Source of the DNA: Lachnospiraceae bacterium
GTDB taxonomy: Bacteria; Bacillota; Clostridia; Lachnospirales; Lachnospiraceae
Assembly: GCA_030524635.1 (NCBI GenBank)
Contig: JAUNGG010000022.1
Coordinates: 8,074-56,524 of the forward strand
Reading direction: 5' to 3'
DNA: 48,451 nt
Made by a program: the position numbers and the translations under genes. The notes below the pieces were generated by a model. That model was not told where the DNA came from, searched no databases, and saw only the letters and a program-made list of their open reading frames with translations. Positions within the stretch are counted from its first letter, which is position 1. Every line of letters starts with the position of its first letter. Positions 7,513 to 15,875 of this stretch are shown one piece after another.

Positions 7513-7980
7513 CTAATACAGATTTTTCACCTTAAACTCACGTTCCAGCTCGCGGCGCTGATCTTTCTTTGCAATGTCCTCCCGCTTATCATAAAGCTTC
7601 TTACCTCTAGCCAGGCCAATCTCTACCTTTACAAGACTGTTTTTAAAATATACCTGGAGTGGAACCAGTGTATAACCTTTTTCTGCAATTTTCCCGGCCA
7701 GCTTTGTGATTTCATTTTTGTGCAGCAGAAGCTTTCTGGCACGAAGCGGGTCCTTGTTAAAAATATTTCCTTTTTCATAAGGATTGATGTGCATACCATA
7801 AATCCATACTTCATTATGGTGATCAATGCGCACAAAGGCCTCCTTCACGCTGCATTTTCCCATGCGGATTGATTTTACTTCGGTTCCGAAAAGCTCAATC
7901 CCGCATTCGTATTTTTCATCAATAAAGTAATCATGATAAGCTTTTTTATTATTTGCAACTAATTTCACTGCCTGTTTCAA
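7513..7980 (-). CDS. smpB: SsrA-binding protein SmpB
   Basis: SmpB binds tmRNA and delivers it to stalled ribosomes for trans-translation. The chosen start is a TTG at 7980 with TGGAGG nine bases upstream. It gives a 155-aa protein starting (M)[18 protein letters not shown], which matches the usual SmpB N-terminus and length. ATG starts further upstream (8004) would add residues that the family lacks, and the 8004 site has only a close-spaced GGAG. Conserved stretches are [30 protein letters not shown], and the C-terminal KKLYDKRE with the basic tail that reaches into the decoding site. It completes an eno-secG-rnr-smpB neighbourhood, though two unrelated genes lie between rnr and smpB. Confidence 0.95.
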   Translation of the reverse strand: MKQAVKLVANNKKAYHDYFIDEKYECGIELFGTEVKSIRMGKCSVKEAFVRIDHHNEVWIYGMHINPYEKGNIFNKDPLRARKLLLHKNEITKLAGKIAEKGYTLVPLQVYFKNSLVKVEIGLARGKKLYDKREDIAKKDQRRELEREFKVKNLY

Positions 7981-8046
7981 ATTGATAAACCTCCATTTTG
8001 ACATTACTCCAATCATACTACAAGGAGATTGGATCGTAAAGAGCAA

Positions 8047-8589
8047 TTACAAAATCCCTAAAGCCGTCTTTACCTCCTGCCCAATCACTCCATCTACTGT
8101 CAGCCCGCAGTCTGTCTGGAAATTCATCAGGGCCTGTGTAGACTTCTGACCCATAATTCCATCTGCTTCTCCGCAGTCATACCCCTTCTCATTCAAAGCC
8201 TGCTGAACCTTCTTGATCAGCTCTGCTTCATCGCTGGCGGTCTGCTGGGATGCCGAAGCTGCCGGTGCGGCTGGTGAAGTTGCTGCTGGTTCGGCAGATG
8301 ATACCGCTGCGGATGCCGGCGTACCGGACGGAGTCTGCACGGAGCTGGTATCTGCCGTCTGGCTGGAATATGGGCATACGCCATTACTGTGCAGATGAGC
8401 CGGATATCCGCCGCAGTGATAATGATAGGATCCCAAACCGCTCTTATTTTTATTATCGTGGTGACCGCCGCTGGAATCTGTCCTTCCGGAATGGGCCTCT
8501 GCCGTTATAACAGATCCAATCCCTGTCGTTCCCATGGGACATACTGCCATGACCACACTTAATATCATTGCTGCAAATTTCTTTCTCAT
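8047..8589 (-). CDS. Secreted YHYH-domain protein with C-terminal peptidoglycan-binding domain
   Basis: About 180 aa. A signal peptide is visible at residues 1-33 (MRKKFAAMILSVVMAV, then a cleavage region around TAEAHS). A YHYH module (about 33-75) contains HSGRTDSSGGHHDN and GSYHYHCGGYPAHLH, a His/Cys-rich motif suggestive of metal binding. A Ser/Ala/Pro/Thr linker (about 78-118) follows, then a PG_binding_1 domain (about 122-180; ALNEKGYDCGEADGIMG, TVDGVIGQEVKTAL). AGGAGG precedes both ATG 8589 and an adjacent GTG 8592; either could be used. It probably acts at the cell wall. No enzymatic domain is seen. Confidence 0.8.
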   Translation of the reverse strand: MRKKFAAMILSVVMAVCPMGTTGIGSVITAEAHSGRTDSSGGHHDNKNKSGLGSYHYHCGGYPAHLHSNGVCPYSSQTADTSSVQTPSGTPASAAVSSAEPAATSPAAPAASASQQTASDEAELIKKVQQALNEKGYDCGEADGIMGQKSTQALMNFQTDCGLTVDGVIGQEVKTALGIL

Positions 8590-8627
8590 CACTTAATGGC
8601 CTCCTGTCTATCATTTTGCTAATCCAA

Positions 8628-8633
8628 ATTATA
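8628..8633 (-). promoter_or_regulatory. Extended -10 promoter for the YHYH protein gene
   Basis: On the minus strand TGGTATAAT gives a consensus -10 preceded by TGn. No convincing -35 is present. Confidence 0.4.
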
Positions 8634-8788
8634 CCACATCTCTGCAGTCAGGCATATGAAAAGTTGAATATTTGCCATCTTTTTCTGTATATGTGGGTCA
8701 GGAATTTTCTGAAAAAATCTTGAAATTCTGCAAACGGCACATAGTCAGAAATCATTTCATCCATACTATCTCCGGAGGTGATAATTTT

Positions 8789-9007
8789 ATGAATCGAAAT
8801 CCAGAAACTGACCGCTACGGAGATGGAGATGTACCGAAAATCGACACAAAACCTTACAGCAACGGATCTGGACCGGAAATTGACACAGAACGCTACCATA
8901 ATGGGCACGCGCCGGAAATCGACACAGAACGCTACCGCAACAGCGCCCAGGTAGAACCGCTGCCGGAATCCACCCGTGAACGACGTGACGGCCCTGGGGG
9001 AAACTGA
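8789..9007 (+). CDS. Small acidic/polar tandem-repeat protein, unknown function
   Basis: A 72-aa ORF whose start is fixed by a near-perfect ribosome-binding site (GGAGGTGAT) seven bases before ATG 8789. Most of the protein is four degenerate ~13-residue repeats: PETDRYGDGDV, PKIDTKPYSNGSG, PEIDTERYHNGHA, PEIDTERYRNSAQ. The last two are also near-identical at the DNA level (39-bp period). It has no signal peptide or transmembrane segment and is likely disordered. It lies opposite to the surrounding core genes and ends at a bidirectional terminator. I do not recognise the family. The ribosome-binding site plus terminator support real expression. Confidence 0.6.
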   Translation: MNRNPETDRYGDGDVPKIDTKPYSNGSGPEIDTERYHNGHAPEIDTERYRNSAQVEPLPESTRERRDGPGGN

Positions 9008-9050
9008 CGCAGCCTGAAATGTGTCATAACAAACGGCTCTCATACGTCCT

Positions 9051-9084
9051 AAAAAAGAATCCTGCTTAAGCAGGATTCTTTTTT
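9051..9084. terminator. Bidirectional intrinsic terminator
   Basis: A perfect 15-bp stem AAAAAAGAATCCTGC (9051-9065)/GCAGGATTCTTTTTT (9070-9084), loop TTAA, with T-runs on both strands. It serves the small repeat gene (+) and rnr (-), which converge here. Confidence 0.9.
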
Positions 9085-9087
9085 ATC

Positions 9088-11220
9088 CTATGAAAACTCC
9101 CGGGCAAACACAAAATCAATGGTCTTCAGCAGCTTATCTGTCCCGGCCACGATCACCTTTACCTTTTGCCCAAGCTTATAAACCTTCTTTGTCATTTCTC
9201 CTACCAGCTGATAATGTGCTTCATCAAACACATAGTAATCGTCTGACAGTTCATTCATCCGGATCATGCCCTCCACCGTGTTGGGAAGCTCCACATAAAG
9301 TCCCCAGTTGGTAACGCCGGAGATCACGCCTTCAAACTCTTTCCCAATAAACTGTGACATATACTCGCATTTCTTCAGCTTCTCGGTCTCCCGCTCGGCC
9401 TCGTCTGCCCGCCGCTCCAGTGCTGAGGTTTGAACCGCCACCTGAGGCAGAAGACGGTCATAATGCCCGATCCGCTTTTCTGACAGCCCAGATCTTAAAT
9501 TTCCCTTGATGATCCGGTGGATCTGAAGATCCGGATACCGGCGGATCGGCGAAGTGAAATGGCAGTAATACTTGGCTGCCAGACCGAAATGTCCGGTACA
9601 GTCGATGGTATATTTTGCCTGCTTCATGGAGCGCAGCGTCAGACGGCTGATCAGCGGCTCCTCCACCGTTCCTTCCACCTGATCCAGCAGTTTCTGGATC
9701 TCCTTCGGGTGAACCTCGCCCTGCTGGGTCCTTATGAAATATCCGAAATTATGCAGGAACGTGATCAGTTGCTTTACCTTCTCCGGATCCGGATTTTCAT
9801 GGGTCCGGTAGAGGAAGGGAAGCTGCTGCCAGTAGAAATCCTCCGCCACGGTCTCATTGGCAGTCAGCATAAAGTCCTCAATGATCTTGGTGGCTGCATT
9901 CCGCTCGTAAGGCTTGATAGACAGCGGCTTTCCCTTTTCATCCAGAAGGATCTTGCTCTCCGGAAAATCAAAATCGATGGAGCCTCTCTTTCTTCTCCGC
10001 TGACGGATAATGTCAGAAAGCTCCTTCATTAATTCAAACATGGGAACAAAATCCTGGTATTCTGCCATCACCCTTTCATCATGATGAGTAACGATGGCAT
10101 TCACCGCCGTATAAGTCATTCTTTTGTCTACCTGGATCAGGGTCTCTGCGATCCGGTGCCCCAGCACATTGCCCTTCTGGTCAATTTCCATCAAACAGCT
10201 AAGTGCCAGACGGTCTTCTCCTGCATTTAGTGAGCAGATGCCGTTGGATAATTTATGGGGCAGCATGGGGATCACCCGGTCCACCAGATAGACGCTGGTG
10301 CCTCGTTTTAGCGCCTCCTGATCCAGAGGACTTCCCTCCCCCACATAATGGGTCACATCTGCGATATGGACACCCAGATGATAAATGTCCCCTTCCTTTG
10401 AAATCGTGATGGCGTCATCCAGATCCTTGGCATCCTCTCCATCGATGGTGACGGTGGGCAGCAGACGCAGGTCCAGCCGGCCTTCCTTCTCATCCTCTGC
10501 CACCTGCTCTTCCACCAGCTCCGTCTGAGCCATCACATCCTCCGGAAATGCCTCAGGCAGCCCATAGGCCCGGACAATGGATAAAATATCCGTTCCAGGG
10601 TCATTTACATGGCCAATGATCTCACAGATCTCTCCCTCCGGGTTCCGGGAGGGGCTGCCAAAATCCAGGATCCTTGCCACTACCTTATGTCCGGTGACGG
10701 CTCCCATGTCCTTGCCCTGGGGAATAAACACGTCTTTGCCGATCTTCTGGTTATCCGGCACCACAAAGCCGAAATTCTTGCTTTTCTGATAATAGCCGAT
10801 GATCTCCTGATTGGCATGCTCCAGCACTTTTAAAATAACACCTTCCGCCCGTCTTCCCCTGGGCTCCTGTTCGATCACAAGCTGTACCTTGTCTCCGTGA
10901 AGTGCTCCGCCTGTCTTTTCTGCCGGGATAAATACATCCTGCTCCATCCCTTCCACAGTTACAAAGCCAAATCCCTTGGGATGACCGGAAAATATGCCGG
11001 TAACAGAAAAGATCTCCGGCCTCCCGTACTTTCCTTTCTTTGAGATGCCCACTGCACCTTCTGCTACCAGAAGATCCAATACCTCCTGAAGCTGAGCCCG
11101 CTGCTCCTTTGGGATATTTAAAAGCATGGCGATCTCCTTGGCCTTCATCGGCACGTAGGCCGGGTCATGAACCAGCTTCTTCAGCATCTCTTTTCTTTGA
11201 TTCAATAAATTTTCTTCCAT
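9088..11220 (-). CDS. rnr: Ribonuclease R (RNB family 3'-5' exoribonuclease)
   Basis: A 710-aa hydrolytic exoribonuclease that degrades structured RNA and takes part in tmRNA-linked decay. Domains in order are an N-terminal winged helix (about 5-65), two cold-shock/OB domains (about 70-220; GFGFVTVEG, NFGFVVPDN), the RNB catalytic domain (about 245-575), and S1 (about 620-705; GKEFEGVISGVTNWGLYVEL). The catalytic Asp cluster is DGEDAKDLDDAITI. ATG 11220 is preferred over the in-frame GTG 11226 because GGAG lies five bases before it. The gene follows the secG terminator, so it needs readthrough or its own promoter. Confidence 0.96.
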   Translation of the reverse strand: MEENLLNQRKEMLKKLVHDPAYVPMKAKEIAMLLNIPKEQRAQLQEVLDLLVAEGAVGISKKGKYGRPEIFSVTGIFSGHPKGFGFVTVEGMEQDVFIPAEKTGGALHGDKVQLVIEQEPRGRRAEGVILKVLEHANQEIIGYYQKSKNFGFVVPDNQKIGKDVFIPQGKDMGAVTGHKVVARILDFGSPSRNPEGEICEIIGHVNDPGTDILSIVRAYGLPEAFPEDVMAQTELVEEQVAEDEKEGRLDLRLLPTVTIDGEDAKDLDDAITISKEGDIYHLGVHIADVTHYVGEGSPLDQEALKRGTSVYLVDRVIPMLPHKLSNGICSLNAGEDRLALSCLMEIDQKGNVLGHRIAETLIQVDKRMTYTAVNAIVTHHDERVMAEYQDFVPMFELMKELSDIIRQRRRKRGSIDFDFPESKILLDEKGKPLSIKPYERNAATKIIEDFMLTANETVAEDFYWQQLPFLYRTHENPDPEKVKQLITFLHNFGYFIRTQQGEVHPKEIQKLLDQVEGTVEEPLISRLTLRSMKQAKYTIDCTGHFGLAAKYYCHFTSPIRRYPDLQIHRIIKGNLRSGLSEKRIGHYDRLLPQVAVQTSALERRADEAERETEKLKKCEYMSQFIGKEFEGVISGVTNWGLYVELPNTVEGMIRMNELSDDYYVFDEAHYQLVGEMTKKVYKLGQKVKVIVAGTDKLLKTIDFVFAREFS

Positions 11221-11273
11221 TTCCACTCCGATCTAAACAAAGCGTGCAAGCCCGCTTCCGCTTCCTGCGTTAT

Positions 11274-11303
11274 AAAAAAACACTCTTGTTATCACAAGAG
11301 TGT
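11274..11303 (-). terminator. Intrinsic terminator downstream of secG
   Basis: Minus strand: stem ACACTCTTG/CAAGAGTGT with a 6-nt loop (11280-11303), then seven Ts. It separates secG from rnr. Confidence 0.85.
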
Positions 11304-11318
11304 CTTTGCTTATCTTCT

Positions 11319-11558
11319 TTACTTATTCAGAATATTCAAAATGATTGCCAGCACCATAAATGCAACTGCTGCAAACTTTGTGAACTTCTCCAATGCGCCT
11401 TCCATGGAACGGCCCTTATTCTTTCCCCAGTAGGTGTCAGCCATGCCGGCTACGGCGCCCAAGCCAGAGGATTTGCCCTCCTGCATCAGGATAATAACAG
11501 ATAAAGCAATACATATGATAACAAAAACAATTGAAAGAACGATTTTCAATGCAGTCAT
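11319..11558 (-). CDS. secG: Preprotein translocase subunit SecG
   Basis: A 79-aa membrane subunit of the SecYEG channel with two transmembrane helices (about 3-23 and 56-76). The conserved loop VIILMQEGKSSGLGAVAG lies between them (LMQxGKxxGLG is the family signature). TAGGAGG upstream of ATG 11558 fixes the start; a longer frame adds residues that the family lacks. It has its own promoter and terminator, so it is a single-gene unit within the eno-secG-rnr order common in Firmicutes. Confidence 0.93.
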   Translation of the reverse strand: MTALKIVLSIVFVIICIALSVIILMQEGKSSGLGAVAGMADTYWGKNKGRSMEGALEKFTKFAAVAFMVLAIILNILNK

Positions 11559-11586
11559 GATTCCACCTCCTAAACCATACTTGTGT

Positions 11587-11615
11587 ATCATAACATACTT
11601 TCCTGATAATTACAA
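11587..11615 (-). promoter_or_regulatory. secG promoter
   Basis: Minus strand TTGTAA (11610-11615), a 17-bp spacer, then TATGAT (11587-11592), close upstream of secG. Confidence 0.7.
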
Positions 11616-11652
11616 CTGTTTTCGCGGAATTCTTATGCGTTTTTTAACCGTC

Positions 11653-12915
11653 CTAAATCCCTTCGATCTTCTCCTCGATCCGCAGAAGCTGGTTATATTT
11701 CGCTGTCCGCTCTCCCCGGCACGGCGCTCCGGTCTTGATCAATTCCGTCCCCATTCCCACAGCCAGATCTGCAATGGTGCTGTCCTCCGTCTCGCCGGAC
11801 CGGTGGGACATGATAGTGGTGTAGCCGTTCAGCCCTGCAAGCTGGATCGCTTCCATGGTTTCGGTTAAAGTTCCAATCTGGTTTGGCTTGATCAGGATTG
11901 CATTGGCGCTATGGTCCGTAATGCCTTTCTGAAGCCTGCTGCAGTTCGTGACAAACAGATCGTCTCCAACCAGCCGGACCCGGCCGCCGATCTTTCCGGT
12001 CAGGGTCCGCCAGCCTTCCCAGTCCTCCTCATCCATAGGATCTTCAATGGAATAGATGGGATATGTGTCCACCAGCTTGACCCAGTATTCCATCATCTGC
12101 TCCCGGTTATAGGTCTGGCGCTGCTTTGGGAGGGTGTAAAAGCCAGGTCCAAGCTCCGTATTTTTCCACTCACTGGCTGCCGCATCCAATGAGATCATAA
12201 AGTCGGTTCGCTCCTTAAAGCCGGACAGCCTGACAGCATCCAGGATCAGCTCAATCGCCTCCTCACCGCTTCTCACATCTGGTGCAAAGCCGCCCTCGTC
12301 ACCTACTGCAGTAGAAAGGCCCCGCTCCTTTAACAGTTTTTTCAGCACCTGATACACCTCAGCGCACCATCTGGTTCCTTCCCGGAAGGAGGAGGCGCCC
12401 ATAGGAAGGATCATAAATTCCTGGATATCCACAGAATTATCAGAATGAGCGCCGCCGTTTAAAATGTTCATCATAGGCATGGGCAGCTTATTGCCGTAAA
12501 TGCCGCCGATATACTGGAATAACGGCAGCTGATAGGCAGCGGCTGCAGCCCGCGCACAGGCCAGGGATACACTTAAGATGGCATTGGCACCCAGCTTTCC
12601 CTTATTATCCGTCCCATCCGCTTCCCGCAGCAGATGATCGATATTTCTCTGATCTCTCACATCCTCAAACATCATCACCTCAGCCAGCACAGTATTCACT
12701 GCATTGACCGCCTTCTGCACGCCTTTTCCATGATACCGGTTCCCGCCGTCCCGCAGCTCGATGGCTTCATGCTGGCCGGTAGATGCGCCAGAGGGCGCCG
12801 CAGCTCTTCCCCAGGCACCGCCTTCCAGATGAACCTCTGCCTCCACTGTCGGGTTTCCTCTGGAGTCCAGGATCTCTCTTCCATAAACCGCTGCAATCTC
12901 ATATTTCTCATTCAT
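11653..12915 (-). CDS. eno: Enolase
   Basis: A 420-aa glycolytic enzyme interconverting 2-phosphoglycerate and phosphoenolpyruvate. The N-terminal domain has REILDSRGNPTVE and the substrate loop SGASTGQHEAIELRD. The barrel carries the catalytic Glu and Lys region (AVGDEGGFAPD), the Mg ligands (SLDAAASE, SIEDPMDEEDWEGW, LVGDDLFVTN), LIKPNQIGTLTET, and the signature SHRSGETEDSTIADLAV. AAGGAGG nine bases before ATG 12915 sets the start; an upstream in-frame ATG overlaps that ribosome-binding site. Length and motifs are normal for the family. The 160 bp upstream hold a weak promoter candidate (TTGTAA, 17 bp, TAGAAG) but nothing decisive. Confidence 0.97.
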   Translation of the reverse strand: MNEKYEIAAVYGREILDSRGNPTVEAEVHLEGGAWGRAAAPSGASTGQHEAIELRDGGNRYHGKGVQKAVNAVNTVLAEVMMFEDVRDQRNIDHLLREADGTDNKGKLGANAILSVSLACARAAAAAYQLPLFQYIGGIYGNKLPMPMMNILNGGAHSDNSVDIQEFMILPMGASSFREGTRWCAEVYQVLKKLLKERGLSTAVGDEGGFAPDVRSGEEAIELILDAVRLSGFKERTDFMISLDAAASEWKNTELGPGFYTLPKQRQTYNREQMMEYWVKLVDTYPIYSIEDPMDEEDWEGWRTLTGKIGGRVRLVGDDLFVTNCSRLQKGITDHSANAILIKPNQIGTLTETMEAIQLAGLNGYTTIMSHRSGETEDSTIADLAVGMGTELIKTGAPCRGERTAKYNQLLRIEEKIEGI

Positions 12916-13099
12916 AAAAATAAGCCTCCTTGCCATAATCCAGAATATTGTTCTGATTCAAAATCCCTGCTGATTCCCAGTGATTTTGTTTCCTATGGTA
13001 AGGATGGCTTATTTTTCTGTTTTTATTCAGATCAGATTCTTCTATCTGCTTTGATGTTTGCTTACAATCTTACTGGAGCATGGCACCTGCTCCATCGCC

Positions 13100-15520
13100 C
13101 TATGCACGCAGCTCGATTCCCAGATTCTTCAGGCCGTTCAGGATCTTCTTCATAGCTGCATTCACATCCTCGTCCGTCAGCGTTCTGTCCTTTGCACGGA
13201 ATACGATGGAATATGCCACCGACTTAAAGCCTGCCACGATCTGGCTGCCCTCGTAGATATCAAACAGCTGATAGCTCTCCAGGATCTTGCCGCCTCTCTG
13301 TGCGATCACATCCTCGATCTGGCCTACCATGATGCTCTTTGGAACTACCATGCTGATATCTCTGGTCACGGCCGGATGCTTTGCGATTCCGGTATACTTC
13401 CGGTCGAAGCTTGCAAATGGAGTTACATTCGGCATATCCAGCACAGCTACATATACCTTCTCACCAATCTTATAATTGTCAGCGCAGTCCGGGTGCAGCT
13501 CGCCCATGTAGCCTACCACCACATTATTATAGATGATATCTGCCTTTCTTCCTGGATGGAGGAATGGATGATCACAGTCTGGATTGTAATGTACCTTTTT
13601 ATTCATTCCGATCTTATCGAAGAATTCCTCTACCACGCCCTTCATGGTAAAGAAATCGCCCTCGCCGTACATGCCTAATGTAAACTGCATCCGCTCATCC
13701 GGCAGCTCAGTCAGCGGCAGAGCCTTGGGCATATACACATTGGCCAGTTCATAGAGCTTTACATTCTTGTTCCGGCGGTTATAATTGGTGGAGAGGGAGG
13801 TCAGCATGCCGTTTAATGGAGAAGTACGCATAATGCTGAAGTCCTCGCCCAGAGGATTCATAATGGTGATCGCCTGGCGCAGCACCGAATCCTCCGGCAG
13901 CAGCAGCTTGTCAAATACCTTCGGGCTCTCGAAGGAGTAAGTCATTCCCTGGGAGAAACCGGAGAATTCTGCGATCTCTCTTGCAATCTCCTCCACCCGC
14001 AGCTTAAAGGACAGCTTGCCGGTGGTTGCCTCGCCGGATGGCAGGGTGGTCGGGATCTTATCATAGCCGTAGAATCTTGCAACCTCCTCTGCGATATCAG
14101 CCGGACGCTCCAGATCCTGTCTCCAGGTAGGTGCGATCACCTCCTGAGTTTCCTCATCAAAGCCTAAATCCAGCATCTTGAAGTAGCCTTTCATGGTTGC
14201 CTCGTCGATATCGGTTCCCAACAGCTTGTTCACCTTTTTGGCGCTGAATGGGATCCGCTTTTCTTCCTTCTTCACCGGATAGATATCGATGATGCCGCCA
14301 ACTACCTCGCCAGCGCCCAGCTCCTCGATCAGCTGGCAGGCGCGGTTGATGGCTTCCTCTGCATTGTTGGGATCCAGACCCTTTTCAAACTTGCCGGAGG
14401 CATCGGTACGAAGTCCTACCCGCTTGGCAGACAGACGGATATTGGTACCGTCAAAGCAGGCTGCCTCAAATACCATGGTCTTAACATCATCGGTGATCTT
14501 GCTGTTCTCACCGCCCATGATTCCGGCAATGCCCACTTCCTTTTCCCCGTCATTGATCATTAAAACGTCCTTGTCCAGCTTCCGGATCTGTCCGTCCAGC
14601 GTCTGGAACTCATCGCCGTCCTTGGCACGCTTTACCACGATCTCATGGCCTGCCAGCAGGTCATAATCGAAGGCGTGCATAGGCTGGCCATACTCCTCCA
14701 TCACATAGTTGGTGATATCAACGATGTTATTGATGGGACGGATGCCGCAGGCAGCCAGGCGGCGCTTCATCCATTCTGGTGAAGGAGCCAGCTTAATATT
14801 CTTTACCATGCGGGCGCAGTACCGGGGGCAAAGATCGGTGTCTTCTACCCGTACCTTTAAATAGTCGTTAATATCCTCATCATTTCCGGTCTTTGTTACA
14901 ACCGGCGGATGGAAGGGCAGGCGGAAGGTAGCAGCTGCCTCTCTTGCGATTCCTACCACGCTGTAGCAGTCTACACGGTTGGAGGTAATCTCATACTCGT
15001 GTACTACATCGTGCAGGCCCAAAAGCTCCACCGCATCCGCTCCCGGCACGCTGTCTGCCGGCAGAATGTAGATTCCCATTTCCGGCGCATCCGGGTACAT
15101 CTCCCGGGAGGAGCCAAGCTCTTCGATGGAGCACATCATACCGTTTGACTCAATTCCTCTTAATTTACCTTTCTTGATCTTGATTCCATCCTCAGGAAGA
15201 GGACCGCCGTCATGTCCTCCGGCTACTTTTCCTCCGTCTAATACCACCGGCACCTTGTCGCCTTCCTTTACGTTTGGCGCTCCGGTTACGATCTGGATGG
15301 TCTCGGTTCCGATGTTTACCTGGCAGATAATCAGTTTATCCGCATCTGGGTGACGCTCGATCTTTAAGATCTCGCCTACTACAATCTTTTCCAGGTTCTT
15401 GTCCAGGCATTCATAGCCCTCTACCTTGGTTCCGGACAGGGTCATGGCATCCGTGTATTCCTGTGCAGTCACGTCCAGATCCGGTACATATGCTTTAATC
15501 CATGCTAATGATGTGTTCAT
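13100..15520 (-). CDS. pheT: Phenylalanyl-tRNA synthetase beta subunit
   Basis: An 806-aa beta chain of the alpha2-beta2 PheRS. Domains are an N-terminal tRNA-binding OB fold (about 40-150; HPDADKLIICQVN, then IVTGAPNV), B3/4 editing domain (about 205-385; SNRVDCYSVVGIAREAAA), B5 (about 405-475), the catalytic-like core (about 490-700; WRQDLERPADIAEEVARFYGYD), and the C-terminal ferredoxin-fold anticodon-binding domain (about 715-806; HPAVTRDISMVV). GAAGGAG precedes the ATG. It lies downstream of pheS in the same direction, but 355 bp away because a repeat array occupies the gap. A weak hairpin (GGAGCA/TGCTCC, 13075-13093) follows the stop. Confidence 0.97.
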   Translation of the reverse strand: MNTSLAWIKAYVPDLDVTAQEYTDAMTLSGTKVEGYECLDKNLEKIVVGEILKIERHPDADKLIICQVNIGTETIQIVTGAPNVKEGDKVPVVLDGGKVAGGHDGGPLPEDGIKIKKGKLRGIESNGMMCSIEELGSSREMYPDAPEMGIYILPADSVPGADAVELLGLHDVVHEYEITSNRVDCYSVVGIAREAAATFRLPFHPPVVTKTGNDEDINDYLKVRVEDTDLCPRYCARMVKNIKLAPSPEWMKRRLAACGIRPINNIVDITNYVMEEYGQPMHAFDYDLLAGHEIVVKRAKDGDEFQTLDGQIRKLDKDVLMINDGEKEVGIAGIMGGENSKITDDVKTMVFEAACFDGTNIRLSAKRVGLRTDASGKFEKGLDPNNAEEAINRACQLIEELGAGEVVGGIIDIYPVKKEEKRIPFSAKKVNKLLGTDIDEATMKGYFKMLDLGFDEETQEVIAPTWRQDLERPADIAEEVARFYGYDKIPTTLPSGEATTGKLSFKLRVEEIAREIAEFSGFSQGMTYSFESPKVFDKLLLPEDSVLRQAITIMNPLGEDFSIMRTSPLNGMLTSLSTNYNRRNKNVKLYELANVYMPKALPLTELPDERMQFTLGMYGEGDFFTMKGVVEEFFDKIGMNKKVHYNPDCDHPFLHPGRKADIIYNNVVVGYMGELHPDCADNYKIGEKVYVAVLDMPNVTPFASFDRKYTGIAKHPAVTRDISMVVPKSIMVGQIEDVIAQRGGKILESYQLFDIYEGSQIVAGFKSVAYSIVFRAKDRTLTDEDVNAAMKKILNGLKNLGIELRA

Positions 15521-15565
15521 GATTTTCTCCTTCTATCTGTTCTGGCTTTTATCATTCTTTTTTCC

Positions 15566-15855
15566 TCAGCGGGACGAAAGCAAGCTTTCTTCCCGCTGCT
15601 TCGATGTGCTCCAAGCTCGAAAGGCTTCGCCTTTCTCACTTGACGGCATTCGCCGTATACCTGGAAATCGCCGCACTCTGCGGGACGAAAGCGAGCTTTC
15701 TTCTCGCTGAGATCGTCAATTTCCCGCTGCTACGATGTGCTCCAAGTGAAAAAGGCTTCGCCTTTCTCACTTGACGGCATTCGCCGTATACCTGGAAATC
15801 GCCGCACTCTGCGGGACGAAAGCGAGCTTTCTTCCCGCTGAGATCGTCAATTCCC
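15566..15855. repeat. Hairpin-rich tandem repeat (131-bp unit) between pheS and pheT
   Basis: About 2.2 copies of a unit whose sub-blocks recur 131 bp apart (for example AAGGCTTCGCCTTT at 15621 and 15752; GCGGGACGAAAGCGAGC at 15680 and 15811). Each unit holds short palindromes: AAAGGCTTCGCCTTT, ACGGCATTCGCCGT, and GCGGGA...TCCCGC with GAAAGC/GCTTTC inside. The first copy is about 20 bp shorter at one junction. The short frames it opens are repeat translations, not genes. It fills nearly all of the pheS-pheT gap. Confidence 0.9.
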
Positions 15856-15875
15856 AGGTGCACATCTCATTGCGA

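Noticed and set aside
13058..13678. 206-codon plus-strand frame antisense to pheT
   Set aside because: It lies almost wholly inside a clear pheT sequence, shows no ribosome-binding site and no recognisable protein features.
15636..15863. 75-codon frame on the minus strand in the pheS-pheT gap
   Set aside because: It is a translation of the 131-bp tandem repeat; it has no ribosome-binding site and its peptide repeats with the DNA.
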